From: Cesiribacter sp964504565
Lineage (GTDB): Bacteria > Bacteroidota > Bacteroidia > Cytophagales > Cyclobacteriaceae
DNA: 64,000 nt
Direction: 5' to 3'
Assembly (NCBI GenBank): GCA_964504565.1
Contig: CAZDEY010000016.1
Location: 1 to 64,000 of the forward strand
In this document: piece by piece, positions 15,213-24,822 of the stretch
Position numbering within the stretch: position 1 is the first letter of the stretch
Layout of the letters: every line of letters begins with the position of its first letter
Position numbers and translations under genes: made by a program
Notes under the pieces: generated by a model
What the model saw: only the letters and a program-made list of their open reading frames with translations
What the model was told of the DNA's origin: nothing
Database searches by the model: none

Positions 15213-16848
15213 ATATGTTTCTTGCCGTGTTAATTACGTTTACTCCGTTGAAGCGGGTGGTACTGCTGCCGTGGCTTACGGCCGATACCTGACCGGGCTG
15301 ACCTTTTCCGTCGAAGAAGGAGCCGAATAGTCGGTAGTCGCTTTCGTCGCAAATTTGGCTGCAACTGTTCCAGAACTCCTGGGTGTTGCTCTGGTAGGCT
15401 ACGTCGTTCAGCATTTCGGTAATTTTACCGTTCTTAATTTCGTAGAAGGTTGTACCGCCAAACTGGAAGTTATAGCGTTGCTGATCGATTGAATAAGAAC
15501 CCCGGCCGGCTATAAAAATACCATTCTCCACATCCTTAATCATTTGCTGAACGCTATACGGGCTCTTGCCTGGCTCCAGGCTTACGTTCGGCATACGCTG
15601 AAACTGTACGGAACTCCAGCTATCGGCATAGCAGCAGCCGTGGCTTTCGTCCTCATTTATGATCTTGGCCTGGTCGCGGATGGCCTGGTAGTTAACCAGC
15701 GTACCGTCTTTCACCAGATCCCAACGTTTGGTTTTAACGCCTTCATCGTCCCAACCTACGGCACCTAAAGAATTAGGCTGCACCTTATCGGCAAACAGGG
15801 TCACTTTATCGCTACCGTAATTGAAGTTTCCGGATTTCCACTTATCTAAGGTGGCAAATGATGTACCCGCGTAATTGGCTTCGTAGCCTAATACCCTATC
15901 GAGTTCCAGCGGGTGACCTACCGACTCGTGAATAGTTAGGCCCAGGTGGTTAGGCTCCAGCACCAGATCGTACTTACCGGCCTGCACGCTTTTGGCGGTC
16001 AGCATTTCTTTGGCTTGCTGGGCGGCAATCTTGGCATCTTCCTTCATATCGTAGCTGTTACGGTAGAAGACCATATCGCCGATGCCCGGAAGCTTTTCAG
16101 AGGCCGCGCCGTCCATATACTCCCAGCCCATGCCCATGGGGGCACTCATAGCCTGGCGGGTTTTATACTTGCCGCTGCTCTGGTCAATAGCCGTGGCGGT
16201 AAAGGTTGGCCAAATCCGGTGAATATCTTGATTGATATAACTGCCTTCGGTGGAAGCAAAATACTTTTGCTCATTTACCAAAAAGAGTGCGGAGTTAATA
16301 AAGTTAGCCCCGGCTTCGGTAGCGGCCGCATTGGCGCTCAGCAGTAAGTCTACTTTTTCGCTAACCGGTACCTCAAAGGCATTTTTTTGGATGGGTGCTT
16401 TCCATTCTTGTTCGCCGTAGCTTTGTACCGGCACTAAGTTTACCGGCTCTTTTTGCAGTTTAGAATTAGCCTTAGCTATGGCCACGGCCTGCTCAGCAGC
16501 CTTTTTAATGCCGTCGGCAGTAACCGAATCGGTAGCGGCAAAGCCCCAGGTTCCGTTAGCAATTACCCGAACGCCAACTCCGTAGCTTTCGGTATTTACA
16601 ATGTTCTGAACCTTATCTTCGCGGGTGAATACGTACTGGTTCAGGTAGCGGCCAATGCGAACATCGGCGTAGCTGGCTCCCCGGCTTTTGGCCGAGTTCA
16701 GGGCTACATCGGCCAATTGCTTTTGCGCGGCCGCATCCAGGGTGGTGTAGGCAGCTTCTAAGGGTCGGGAATTACCAAAAACAGTAATAGGCAACATGGT
16801 TGCCCCGGCCCCCAAACCGGCCAACTGCACAAATTTTCGTCTATCCAT
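15211..16848 (-). CDS. tldD: TldD family metalloprotease with Tat-like signal
   Basis: 545 residues. The N-terminus MDRRKFVQLAGLGAGATMLP looks like a twin-arginine signal (RRKF, then a hydrophobic stretch), so export is likely. The zinc motif HExxxH is present as TIHESVGHPLE near residue 305, and the C-terminal TldD core includes GRGSYSIDQQRYNFQFGG. It pairs with the site-less TldE-type gene downstream, the arrangement of TldD-TldE proteases, but here the active half appears to be exported, which differs from the cytosolic E. coli enzyme. The substrate is unknown. Confidence 0.9.
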   Translation of the reverse strand: MDRRKFVQLAGLGAGATMLPITVFGNSRPLEAAYTTLDAAAQKQLADVALNSAKSRGASYADVRIGRYLNQYVFTREDKVQNIVNTESYGVGVRVIANGTWGFAATDSVTADGIKKAAEQAVAIAKANSKLQKEPVNLVPVQSYGEQEWKAPIQKNAFEVPVSEKVDLLLSANAAATEAGANFINSALFLVNEQKYFASTEGSYINQDIHRIWPTFTATAIDQSSGKYKTRQAMSAPMGMGWEYMDGAASEKLPGIGDMVFYRNSYDMKEDAKIAAQQAKEMLTAKSVQAGKYDLVLEPNHLGLTIHESVGHPLELDRVLGYEANYAGTSFATLDKWKSGNFNYGSDKVTLFADKVQPNSLGAVGWDDEGVKTKRWDLVKDGTLVNYQAIRDQAKIINEDESHGCCYADSWSSVQFQRMPNVSLEPGKSPYSVQQMIKDVENGIFIAGRGSYSIDQQRYNFQFGGTTFYEIKNGKITEMLNDVAYQSNTQEFWNSCSQICDESDYRLFGSFFDGKGQPGQVSAVSHGSSTTRFNGVNVINTARNI

Positions 16849-16949
16849 AGTTGTTTATAAATCCTCTAAAATCCCAAACAAAATAGGGCTACTAAAGCAA
16901 AAGGCAAAAAAATAGGCCGCAAAACTGATAAGCGGCGAAGTTAGGGGGT

Positions 16950-16990
16950 TGAGTGGTGGGTTGGTGAATTAGTGAGGTGGTGAGGTAATT
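16950..16990. repeat. Low-complexity intergenic repeat (second copy)
   Basis: Iterations of TTGGTGAATTAGTGAGGTGG, the same unit as near 3942 (opposite orientation) and 18385. It lies between the start of tldD and the end of the next gene; the rest of 16849-17001 shows nothing else. Confidence 0.6.
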
Positions 16991-17001
16991 TATCAAACGA
17001 T

Positions 17002-17472
17002 TTATCTAAACCAGACATGTACCAAATCTTCTTGAGCTTGATTGGCTTCATTACAAATTCTAATAAAATCCTGAATTGAACTTTCTGCGCTAGAGGAACT
17101 TACTACAGATTAACTTATATGAACTTCAGATAATTTGGCATACCATAACTGAGCAATGCCTGCTATATCATTTACGCTACAATTACTAACTAAACTCTGA
17201 ATTATAGGCTTCACAAAGTACGCACCACGATCAGTTTCGTCAAAAAAGCACTTCTCGGTATCTAAGTTTTCCCTCAAGCTAATTTTATTTTGACCTTTGT
17301 ACTCAGCAATAACCTCTAATAATAAATTAAGGTCATTCGGTTCAATATGAAGGCTGAAGTCAGCTAATTTATTTCCATGTTCTAATTCCTCTAAAACCAC
17401 AAAATCTTCGTAAGCAACCGCATCTACTATCTCATCTTTGTTGCCAATATAAAATTGAAGTATTAGCCCCAT
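17002..17472 (-). pseudogene. Hypothetical gene interrupted by one in-frame stop
   Basis: The frame opens at ATG 17472 and runs 120 residues (MGLILQFYIGNKDEIVDAVA...) to TAA at 17110-17112. The same frame then continues for 35 codons of coding-like sequence (SSAESSIQDFIRICNEANQA and onwards) to a final TAA at 17002. The intact protein would be about 156 residues. A nonsense mutation or base-call error is the simplest reading; the 120-residue product may still be made. AT content is higher than in the flanking genes, suggesting acquisition. No family is recognised. Confidence 0.6.
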
Positions 17473-17520
17473 AAATATTTAGGTTACGGCCTAGGTTTTT
17501 CTTATATAAGAAGATTGGTT

Positions 17521-18285
17521 TTAACCCTTCCGCTCCACTTCTACTTGAGCTTCATATTCGGCGAAGCATTCTACTATGGCTTTGTGGATGTCATACTCTG
17601 ATGCCTGTAGCAGAAAACTGTGCGGGAGTTCGCACCAGGCTTTGAAGGCGTCCAGTTCGTCCTGACTCTCGATTCCGGTGGCGTAGGCTATAACGGTATC
17701 GTTATACTTGGCAGCAATAATTTTTTCTTCGGCGGCATCTTTAGCTAGTTTGGCTTTGAACGCCCGGCCTCTATCCTTCTTGTTATATTTACTTACTAAG
17801 CCGGAAACTATTCCGCCTAGCTGCACGGCTGAGGTAGGATCCTGCTTAAACGGACGGGCGGCCCAAGCCGGAATATTCAGCTCAACCTTATCTTCGTCCG
17901 GCAACTCCATAGCCAATATTCGGTTTTTCAAGACCCGCTCGCTGGGCAAACCCTCAACAACTACCTCCTCCATCTCCTCATCTGCCGATTGTAAGTATAT
18001 AGTAGCCGAAGCTTCCCCGCCATTAGATACTGCCCAGCGGGTGGTTTGGTAGCCTATATAACTGATACGTAGCGTATCGCCAACCAAGGTTTCAATTGAA
18101 AATTTTCCATCCAGCCCCGAAACCGTAGCGCTACCCTTGGCTTCAGATACAATGTGGGCACCCGGCAATCCGGTTTGAGCGGAATCGGTTACAATTCTTC
18201 CTTCTAATAGAAAACCCTCACCCGTTTGGGCCTGAACCGTTATGCCGGCCAGCCCTAAAAACACTATTAACCAATACTTAATCAT
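17521..18285 (-). CDS. Carboxypeptidase-regulatory-like domain secreted protein
   Basis: About 254 residues from the ATG at 18285, which gives a good signal peptide (MIKYWLIVFLGLAGITVQAQ). Residues 25-110 form a CarboxypepD_reg-like beta sandwich (LEGRIVTDSAQTGLPGAHIV, then DGKFSI and ISYIGYQTT), the domain that also precedes TonB-dependent receptor plugs. The C-terminal 140 residues are helical and unrecognised. There is no TonB barrel, so it is a stand-alone periplasmic or surface protein. An upstream in-frame ATG at 18303 would add six residues before the signal. Confidence 0.8.
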   Translation of the reverse strand: MIKYWLIVFLGLAGITVQAQTGEGFLLEGRIVTDSAQTGLPGAHIVSEAKGSATVSGLDGKFSIETLVGDTLRISYIGYQTTRWAVSNGGEASATIYLQSADEEMEEVVVEGLPSERVLKNRILAMELPDEDKVELNIPAWAARPFKQDPTSAVQLGGIVSGLVSKYNKKDRGRAFKAKLAKDAAEEKIIAAKYNDTVIAYATGIESQDELDAFKAWCELPHSFLLQASEYDIHKAIVECFAEYEAQVEVERKG

Positions 18286-18384
18286 TCTCCCTAAAATTAA
18301 CAAAATACCTAATCAATAGCCACTTATATTTTACATGCATGGTTGACCTACGCGGTTCGGTGATGACACCAACCAAGGAATATG

Positions 18385-18425
18385 AATTAACTCACCAACT
18401 CACTAACCCACCAATTCACTAACTA
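18385..18425. repeat. Low-complexity intergenic repeat (third copy)
   Basis: Iterated ACTCACCAACTCACTAACCC and CACCAATTCACTAACTA; on the minus strand it is the same GTGAGTTGGTGA unit as the other copies. It touches the stop codon of the ABC exporter. Confidence 0.6.
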
Positions 18426-20266
18426 TACCCTCTTGCCTGCAGCTCAAATAACTCAGCGTAGCGGCCGTCTCGGTTCAGCAAATCCTCATGGTTACCTTCT
18501 TCCAGTAAACGGCCGCCCTCCAGAACTAGTATGCGATCGGCCATTCTTACGGTAGAAAATCGGTGACTTATCAGTACGGCCATCTTACCGGTAGTTAGTT
18601 CGGCAAAGCGCTGAAAAACCTCGTGCTCGGAGCGGGCATCCAGGGCGGCGGTAGGTTCATCTAAAATCAATACCTGAGCGTCGCGCATATAGGCCCGGGC
18701 CAGAGCCAGCTTTTGCCATTCGCCCCCGGACAGGTCAACCCCATCGGCAAAGCGGCGGCCAATCATTTGCTCGTACTTTTGCGGAAGTTTTTCCACTACC
18801 GTATCGGCCAGGCTCCGCTGAGCGGCTTGTTTAATGTTGTGCTGCTCGCTTCTTTTCTCAATCCGCCCCACGGCTATATTATCGGCAGCGGTAAAATTGA
18901 ATCGCACATAATCCTGAAAAATCACCCCGATCTGGTCGCGTAATTCTTCCGGATCGTATTCTTTTAGGTCTATCCCATCTAGCAATATGCGCCCCTCATT
19001 CGGATCGTACAGGCGGGTAAGAAGCTTTACCAGGGTGGTTTTACCCGCCCCGTTCTCCCCTACCAGGGCTATTTTTTCTCCTTTATGAAATTTAAAGTTA
19101 AGGTTACGGATGGCCCAGCGCTCGGCATGCGGATACTTAAAACCAACATCCTGAAATTCAAATCCTTGCTGAATAGGTTTAGGAAACGGCTTAATTGCAG
19201 AAGGCGCAATTACCTGAGGTTTGAGGGCAAAGAAATCGAAGAAATCGCGGAGGTAAAGGGCACTTTCGGCTATTTTGGAGAAACGGTTAAGTATTTCTTC
19301 CAGACGGGAACGCATGGTAGAAAATGATCCGGCGTAAAACGTAAGGTCACCTACACTTAACCGGCCTAGCACCGTATTGTATATTATATAAGCGTAGGCT
19401 CCGTAATACCCCAGGCTGCCAATAGCTGAAAATGCGGTGCCCCACCCTGCCCGCTTCACCGAAATACTTTTGTTCTGATTGTAAAACTTATCGGATAGGT
19501 AACGAAAGCGATCAATTAAAAAGCCCGAGAGGCCAAACATCTTAATTTCCTTAGCGGTTTCGTCACTAGCGCCGGTATAGCGTAGGTAATCCAGTTCGCG
19601 ACGCTCGGGCGTCCAGCCGTAAATTAAGCTGTAGCTACGCTCATTAAAGTGCGATTCGCCCAAGAAGGCCGGGATAACTGCTATAAGCACCAGCAGCAAT
19701 AACCACCACTCCAGCACAATTAGACCGGCGGCTAAAAAAATGACAGTTATCAAATCCTGTACTTGGCTGAGCACCTGGCTCATGAGCAGGGTGCGGCGTA
19801 CGGTTTGCTGGCGGGCTCGTTCCAGCTTATCGTAGAACTCGCTGTTTTCGAACTGGTACAAATCTAGCCGGGCGGCCTGCTGCATTAGTTTAATGGAACT
19901 CTCGTTGGCAAATAAATCGCCCAATAAGCCTTCGGTTAAGGCTATACCTCTATTAAGTGCATCGGAAAGAAGGGCTAAGGCAAATTCGGTTACTACATAG
20001 GTTATCAGCAGGGAAAAGTCCGGGCTATCCAGTTCCGATAGGCGAACCACCTCATCAATTATCAACTTCCCTACATAAAGCATGCTCAGGGGAATAGCGG
20101 CCCTGAACAATCGGAGGATTATATTAGCTAGGGTAAGTTTTGGGCTGGTTTCCCAGATAAGCTTGAAAAAAGCGGGTAGTTGCTGAAACGCGCTGATGCG
20201 TTCGCTAAAACTTAGTTTTTTATTTGATTTTTGCGGCCTGCCCCGGCCGGTTACTGGTGGTGACAA
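18419..20266 (-). CDS. ABC exporter, fused permease and ATPase
   Basis: 615 residues. A six-helix exporter membrane domain (residues about 40-330) is followed by a nucleotide-binding domain. Walker A is GENGAGKTT near residue 398, the signature LSGGEWQKLALARA near 505, Walker B VLILDEPTAALD near 530, and the H-loop LISHRF near 565. A half-transporter of this form should dimerise in the inner membrane and export a lipid, peptide or drug. The context gives no substrate clue. The N-terminus is basic (GRGRPQKSNKK) and the start is the first ATG after the divergent spacer. Confidence 0.92.
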   Translation of the reverse strand: MSPPVTGRGRPQKSNKKLSFSERISAFQQLPAFFKLIWETSPKLTLANIILRLFRAAIPLSMLYVGKLIIDEVVRLSELDSPDFSLLITYVVTEFALALLSDALNRGIALTEGLLGDLFANESSIKLMQQAARLDLYQFENSEFYDKLERARQQTVRRTLLMSQVLSQVQDLITVIFLAAGLIVLEWWLLLLVLIAVIPAFLGESHFNERSYSLIYGWTPERRELDYLRYTGASDETAKEIKMFGLSGFLIDRFRYLSDKFYNQNKSISVKRAGWGTAFSAIGSLGYYGAYAYIIYNTVLGRLSVGDLTFYAGSFSTMRSRLEEILNRFSKIAESALYLRDFFDFFALKPQVIAPSAIKPFPKPIQQGFEFQDVGFKYPHAERWAIRNLNFKFHKGEKIALVGENGAGKTTLVKLLTRLYDPNEGRILLDGIDLKEYDPEELRDQIGVIFQDYVRFNFTAADNIAVGRIEKRSEQHNIKQAAQRSLADTVVEKLPQKYEQMIGRRFADGVDLSGGEWQKLALARAYMRDAQVLILDEPTAALDARSEHEVFQRFAELTTGKMAVLISHRFSTVRMADRILVLEGGRLLEEGNHEDLLNRDGRYAELFELQARGYS

Positions 20267-20551
20267 TTACGAAATTCTGTTTTAAATATTACCTAGGTTA
20301 TATGCACGGGTATAACACCAAATTGCTCTATTTGGATTCAATAACCAAACCTATCTGAAATGTTATGTTTCTACAAGCTTAAATTATATACCTGTAAAAT
20401 TCTTAGTAAAATATAAAGCTGTTTCTCTATTGGTAGCAAAGTTCTAAATAACCACAAATTAGTACACCTACCTAGAAGTTCTAAGTACTAGATTATTGGA
20501 CATTTAGCCTGCTCTTTTGCAATTTTATTGGAGAAGAGTAAACAGCTAATT
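20267..20551. other. Divergent AT-rich spacer
   Basis: 285 bases between the divergent ABC exporter and GAF sensor genes. It is AT-rich and must hold promoters for both, but I find no clean TTG-N19-TAnnTTTG match and no gene-like frame. GGAGAAGAG at 20530 is a possible ribosome site for the sensor. Confidence 0.4.
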
Positions 20552-22145
20552 ATGAAACAGGCCACCTACAAGGCATTTGGCCGCCGCACATTCCGATTTA
20601 AGTTTTTGCTGATATATGCTGCTGCGGGCTTCATTGCCGTATCCATAATTTTAGCAAGCGGGCTAATTTCCCGAAGTGTAGTGTCGGGTTACCAGCACTT
20701 TGATACCCGGATAGACCCCCTAAAGTACCAGTTGCTATCAATTAATAACAACATTAGCCAGCTTACCGCGTACCAACAAGCCTATCTACAAACCCAAGAT
20801 AACCACTTTAAAGATAAGCTGGACTTTCTACGGAACAAGGTAAAAAGCCGTTTATCCATAGTGGCAGCTCACGCCGATACCCTTAATGATCCCAGCTTTA
20901 TAATTCAGGTAGATCGTTTAAAGGATACCTATAATAATTTACTAGCCGATGCCGACCGCTACCAGGCCGCTGGTATGGGTGGCGACCAGAAACTTCAAGT
21001 GGCTTTTCTGGAACGTATGGAAACTATGGCCGCTATGGCTAAGGAAACCAACAATTATGTATATGAAGCCCACCAGCGGGTAGAATATACCGATGTTATG
21101 GAAAGCATAACTACCCGGCAATACTACCTACTGGGCGGGTTCCTGGTTATGATTATAATATTCTACTTTATAGTAAGGCACGCCCGGCGATTCATAAATC
21201 AGGAAGTATTAACCCTACAAAATGAACTGGTAGAACTTTCGGAAGGCAACCTACCTCAAGCGTTGCCTAACCCGCAAAACGAACTTTCGCCGATAACCCA
21301 GTATGTAAATGTACTATTAGAAAACCTGAAAAGCGTTAAGGAATTCTCCCTTAAAGTAGGTGATAATGATTTTGACACCGATATTACGGTTTTCAATAAC
21401 GAGGGCGAACTTGGCAATGCCCTAGCCAGTATGCGCCAGAGCCTGAAAGAGGTTAGCATAGAAGATAAGCAGCGTAACTGGATAAACGTAGGCCTAGCCC
21501 AGTTCTTAAATATTATACGCGACTATAACGGCAAAACCGAAGAGCTTAGCTATCAGGTAACCAGTAACCTGGTAAAATACGTTGGGGCAACCCAGGGCGG
21601 AATTTTTCTGGTTCAGAAGTCAGGCAATACTACTAAACTGGTGCTGGAGTCTTGCTTTGCTTACGATCGCAAAAAATTTACTGAGAAAGAATTGGAACCC
21701 GGACAGGGCTTAGTTGGCCAGGCTTATCTGGAACAAGAAAAAATTTACCTGAAAGAAGTACCCGAACACTACACTAAAATTACCTCGGGCTTAGGATTAA
21801 GTACCCCGCGTACCATTCTGGTGCAGCCGCTAAAGGTAAACGATGAGGTTATGGGAGTACTGGAGTTGGCCAGCTTCGACGATTTTGCCCCGCATGTGCA
21901 GGAGTTTATTGAAAAGGTTAGTGAATCGGTAGCTTCAGCANNNNNNNNNNGGCAATGCCCAAAATTCAATTAAGAACGATCGTATTTTAACCGAGCAGCG
22001 TGACCTAACCGAGCAACTCCGCTCTCAGGAGGAAGAACTAAGACAAAATACCGAGGAGTTACAGGCTACTACCGAGGAACTTGAGCGTAAAATACGCGAA
22101 TTGGAAAATGAAAATGCCCTATTAAAAAGTGAGGTTCCGGCTTAA
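20552..22145 (+). CDS. Membrane sensor with GAF domain and coiled coil (crosses an assembly gap)
   Basis: ATG at 20552 (an in-frame TTG at 20528 is less likely). The first membrane helix (FKFLLIYAAAGFIAVSIILA) is near residues 11-35. A helical extracytoplasmic domain of about 150 residues follows, then a second helix (YYLLGGFLVMIIIFYFIV) near 190-208, a HAMP-like linker, and a GAF domain near 320-460. After ten Ns the frame resumes at 21951 as a coiled coil (LTEQLRSQEEELRQNTEELQ) to TAA at 22145. The ten Ns put the halves out of frame, so the gap length is wrong. No kinase or cyclase domain is seen; it may signal through partners. Confidence 0.85.
21941..21950. other. Assembly gap (10 N)
   Basis: Ten Ns inside the GAF-sensor gene. 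Coding frames on either side fit only if the true gap is a multiple of three, so the length shown is a placeholder. Confidence 0.95.
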
Positions 22146-22162
22146 AACTAGCTAAAAGTTGT

Positions 22163-22198
22163 ACAGAATAAGCTGCCCTAAGGGTGGCTTTTTTTATT
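22163..22198 (+). terminator. Terminator after the GAF sensor
   Basis: AGCTGCCC and GGGTGGCT form an 8-bp stem (two wobble pairs) with loop TAA, followed by a run of seven T. Confidence 0.8.
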
Positions 22199-22249
22199 GG
22201 TCGGCCACTAATTTTTACAATACCCTTTAGATAGCCCCATTCCAATTTG

Positions 22250-22257
22250 TAGATTTG
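22250..22257 (+). promoter_or_regulatory. -7 promoter element of ligA
   Basis: TAGATTTG matches TAnnTTTG, 23 bases before the ligA ATG. A TTTAG about 20 bases upstream is a weak -33 candidate. Confidence 0.5.
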
Positions 22258-22279
22258 CGTACCGGCGAAATCTATATTT

Positions 22280-24292
22280 ATGAACACCACGGAAGCTCAG
22301 GCCCGCATTCAGGAATTAAGTCATCAACTAAACTATTATAACCAACAGTACTACCAAAACCACCAATCGGAAATTTCTGATCGGGAGTTTGATCAGCTAA
22401 TGAATGAGCTTATTGATCTGGAAAGCCAATTTCCGCAGTTTCAAGTAGCCGACTCGCCAACCCAGCGTGTAGGGGGGGATATAACCAAGGAATTTGCTAC
22501 GGTTTACCATAAATTTCCGATGCTTTCCCTGGCCAACGCCTATTCGGAAGAAGAGCTGCGCGAATTTGATGCCCGGGTAAAAAAGGGATTGAACGATGAG
22601 CCGATTGAGTACTTTTGCGAGCTGAAGTTTGATGGAGTAGCCCTTAGTTTAACCTATCAAAACGGCAAGCTGGTACAAGGGGCTACCCGGGGCGATGGCA
22701 CCCGCGGCGATGATATTACTCCTAATATCAGAACCCTGCCTACCATTCCGCTATCAATTTTGGGCACCGATATTCCGGAAGTATTCGAAGTACGGGGCGA
22801 AGCGTTTATGCCGCTGCGGTCATTCAATAAAATTAATAAGGAAAGAGAAGCTAAGGGCGAAGCCTTACTGGCCAACCCCCGAAATGCCGCCTCCGGTACG
22901 CTAAAGATGCAGGATTCTCGCATAGTAGCCCAGCGCCGCTTGGATTGCTATCTATATAGCTTCTTGTCCGATGAATCGGAGGTTAGCACCCACGCCGAAG
23001 CTATTCAGAAACTAGAGCAGTGGGGCTTTAATGTGTCGCCAACGTATAAACTATGCCGGAGCGTTGAGGAAGTTGTAGCCTATATTAAAAAATGGGAAGA
23101 TAAACGCCTGGAGCTACCCCTGGACACTGACGGCATAGTGATTAAGGTGAACAACATTAATCAGCAAAACCGCTTAGGCAATACTGCCAAAAGTCCACGC
23201 TGGGCAATTGCTTATAAATATAAAGCCCAGGCCGCCGCTACCCTGCTAGAAGATATGGAATATAACGTTGGCCGTACCGGAGCGGTAACGCCGGTAGCCC
23301 ACCTAAAGCCGGTACTACTGGCTGGTACAACCGTAAAGCGGGCCAGCGTTCATAATGCTAATTTTATAGCCGATATGGATTTGCGGCTGGGCGATACGGT
23401 TTACGTAGAAAAAGGCGGAGAAATTATACCTAAAATTACCGGCGTGGAATTCAGTCGGCGCCCCGAGGTAAGCCGGCCAATAACCTACCCTACCCACTGC
23501 CCGGCCTGCCATACCGAGCTGGTAAGAAAGGAAGGCGAAGCTGCCCACTATTGCCTGAACGATACCGGCTGCCCGCCCCAAATTAAAGCCAAGCTGGAAC
23601 ATTTTATCCAGCGCCGGGCCATGAACATTGACGGCCTGGGCGAACGTACCGTTGCACTATTGTACGAGCAGGGTTTGGTTAAAAACGTTGCCGATATTTA
23701 CTCGCTAACCTACGATGACATCTACGCACTAGAAGGGTTTAAAGAGCTTTCTACCCAAAACACTCTAGCCGGAATTGAGGCTAGCAAAGCTACGCCCTTT
23801 GAGCAAGTATTATTTGCCATAGGTATTCGCTACGTGGGGCGAACGGTAGCCGAAAAGCTGGCCCGCCATTTTGGGTCGGTTGATACACTAGCCCAAGCCA
23901 CTTTTGAAGAATTAATTGCTGTACCCGAAATTGGGGAACGGATTGCCGAAAGTGTGCAAGAATACTTTAGCAGCCCGGCCAACCAAGCGTTAATTCAACG
24001 CTTAAAGGATGCCGGCCTCCGTTTTGAAACAGAGGAGCCTGAAAGCTCGGTTAGTGAAGGCCCGCTAAGCGAGCTTACTTTTGTGGTAAGCGGCGTATTT
24101 GAACATTATAGCCGCGATGGCATTAAAGAAGAAATAGAACAGCAGGGCGGCCGGGTAATATCGGCAATCTCGGGTAAGTTAAATTACTTGGTTGCCGGTG
24201 ATAAAATGGGGCCCGCCAAACGGCAAAAGGCGGAAAAATTAGGAATTTCTGTAATTTCGGAGGCTGAATTTCGTAAAATGATTGGAAAATAG
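22280..24292 (+). CDS. ligA: NAD-dependent DNA ligase LigA
   Basis: 670 residues, full length. It joins nicked DNA in replication and repair using NAD+. The adenylated lysine lies in ELKFDGVALSL near residue 116. The NAD-binding domain Ia is at the N-terminus (YYQNHQSEISDREFD). The OB fold is near 320-400. A four-cysteine zinc finger spans about 410-435 (CPACH ... CLNDTGC). Helix-hairpin-helix repeats follow (FAIGIRYVGRTVA), and a BRCT domain covers about 590-670. It heads a plus-strand run with the DUF6913-type gene and dapA. Confidence 0.98.
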   Translation: MNTTEAQARIQELSHQLNYYNQQYYQNHQSEISDREFDQLMNELIDLESQFPQFQVADSPTQRVGGDITKEFATVYHKFPMLSLANAYSEEELREFDARVKKGLNDEPIEYFCELKFDGVALSLTYQNGKLVQGATRGDGTRGDDITPNIRTLPTIPLSILGTDIPEVFEVRGEAFMPLRSFNKINKEREAKGEALLANPRNAASGTLKMQDSRIVAQRRLDCYLYSFLSDESEVSTHAEAIQKLEQWGFNVSPTYKLCRSVEEVVAYIKKWEDKRLELPLDTDGIVIKVNNINQQNRLGNTAKSPRWAIAYKYKAQAAATLLEDMEYNVGRTGAVTPVAHLKPVLLAGTTVKRASVHNANFIADMDLRLGDTVYVEKGGEIIPKITGVEFSRRPEVSRPITYPTHCPACHTELVRKEGEAAHYCLNDTGCPPQIKAKLEHFIQRRAMNIDGLGERTVALLYEQGLVKNVADIYSLTYDDIYALEGFKELSTQNTLAGIEASKATPFEQVLFAIGIRYVGRTVAEKLARHFGSVDTLAQATFEELIAVPEIGERIAESVQEYFSSPANQALIQRLKDAGLRFETEEPESSVSEGPLSELTFVVSGVFEHYSRDGIKEEIEQQGGRVISAISGKLNYLVAGDKMGPAKRQKAEKLGISVISEAEFRKMIGK

Positions 24293-24297
24293 AGCGT

Positions 24298-24822
24298 ATG
24301 TCGTTTTTGCACGGAACCGTAATGCCACGACGCATCAAGTCGGCCATAAAAAAAAACAAAGCAGCCCGTACAAGTGTACCTTTTCAGCAGGCCCAGCACG
24401 TCGGCATCCTGTTTACCATGACCCGCCTGGATGAATTTGAGGCCATTCGTAAATTTGAGAAACGCTTGAAAGACGACGGAAAGAAGGTAGAGGTGCTGAG
24501 CTTTCTGCCTAAAACTATGGAGAACTTCCACTTTCACTACGATATATTTCAGCTTAGCGATTTTGGGCCTACCGGTAATATTAAAGCCGAAAACATTCAA
24601 AGCTTTGTAAATAAACCCTTCGATTACCTAATTTGCCTGGATATTAACCCGAATGACTACCTTAGGTACATAATGGCTGCCAGCAAAGCTAAATTGCGTA
24701 TCGGCGCAGCCCAAGAAGAGTGGAACCCAATTTTTGATCTGGCCATAGGTTTAAACAGCCAGACCACGGTCGATCAGATGATACAACAGATAATACATTA
24801 TACTTCAGAATTTAATGGTTAA
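24298..24822 (+). CDS. DUF6913-type hypothetical protein
   Basis: 174 residues, no signal peptide, with an N-terminal basic stretch (RRIKSAIKKNKAARTS) and an alpha/beta core (HVGILFTMTRLDEFEAIRKF, then FDYLICLDINPNDYLRYI). This resembles the DUF6913 proteins of Bacteroidota, which often sit beside ligA and dapA. The function is unknown. It starts 5 bases after ligA and overlaps the dapA start by 8 bases, so the three are probably translated from one mRNA. Confidence 0.75.
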   Translation: MSFLHGTVMPRRIKSAIKKNKAARTSVPFQQAQHVGILFTMTRLDEFEAIRKFEKRLKDDGKKVEVLSFLPKTMENFHFHYDIFQLSDFGPTGNIKAENIQSFVNKPFDYLICLDINPNDYLRYIMAASKAKLRIGAAQEEWNPIFDLAIGLNSQTTVDQMIQQIIHYTSEFNG

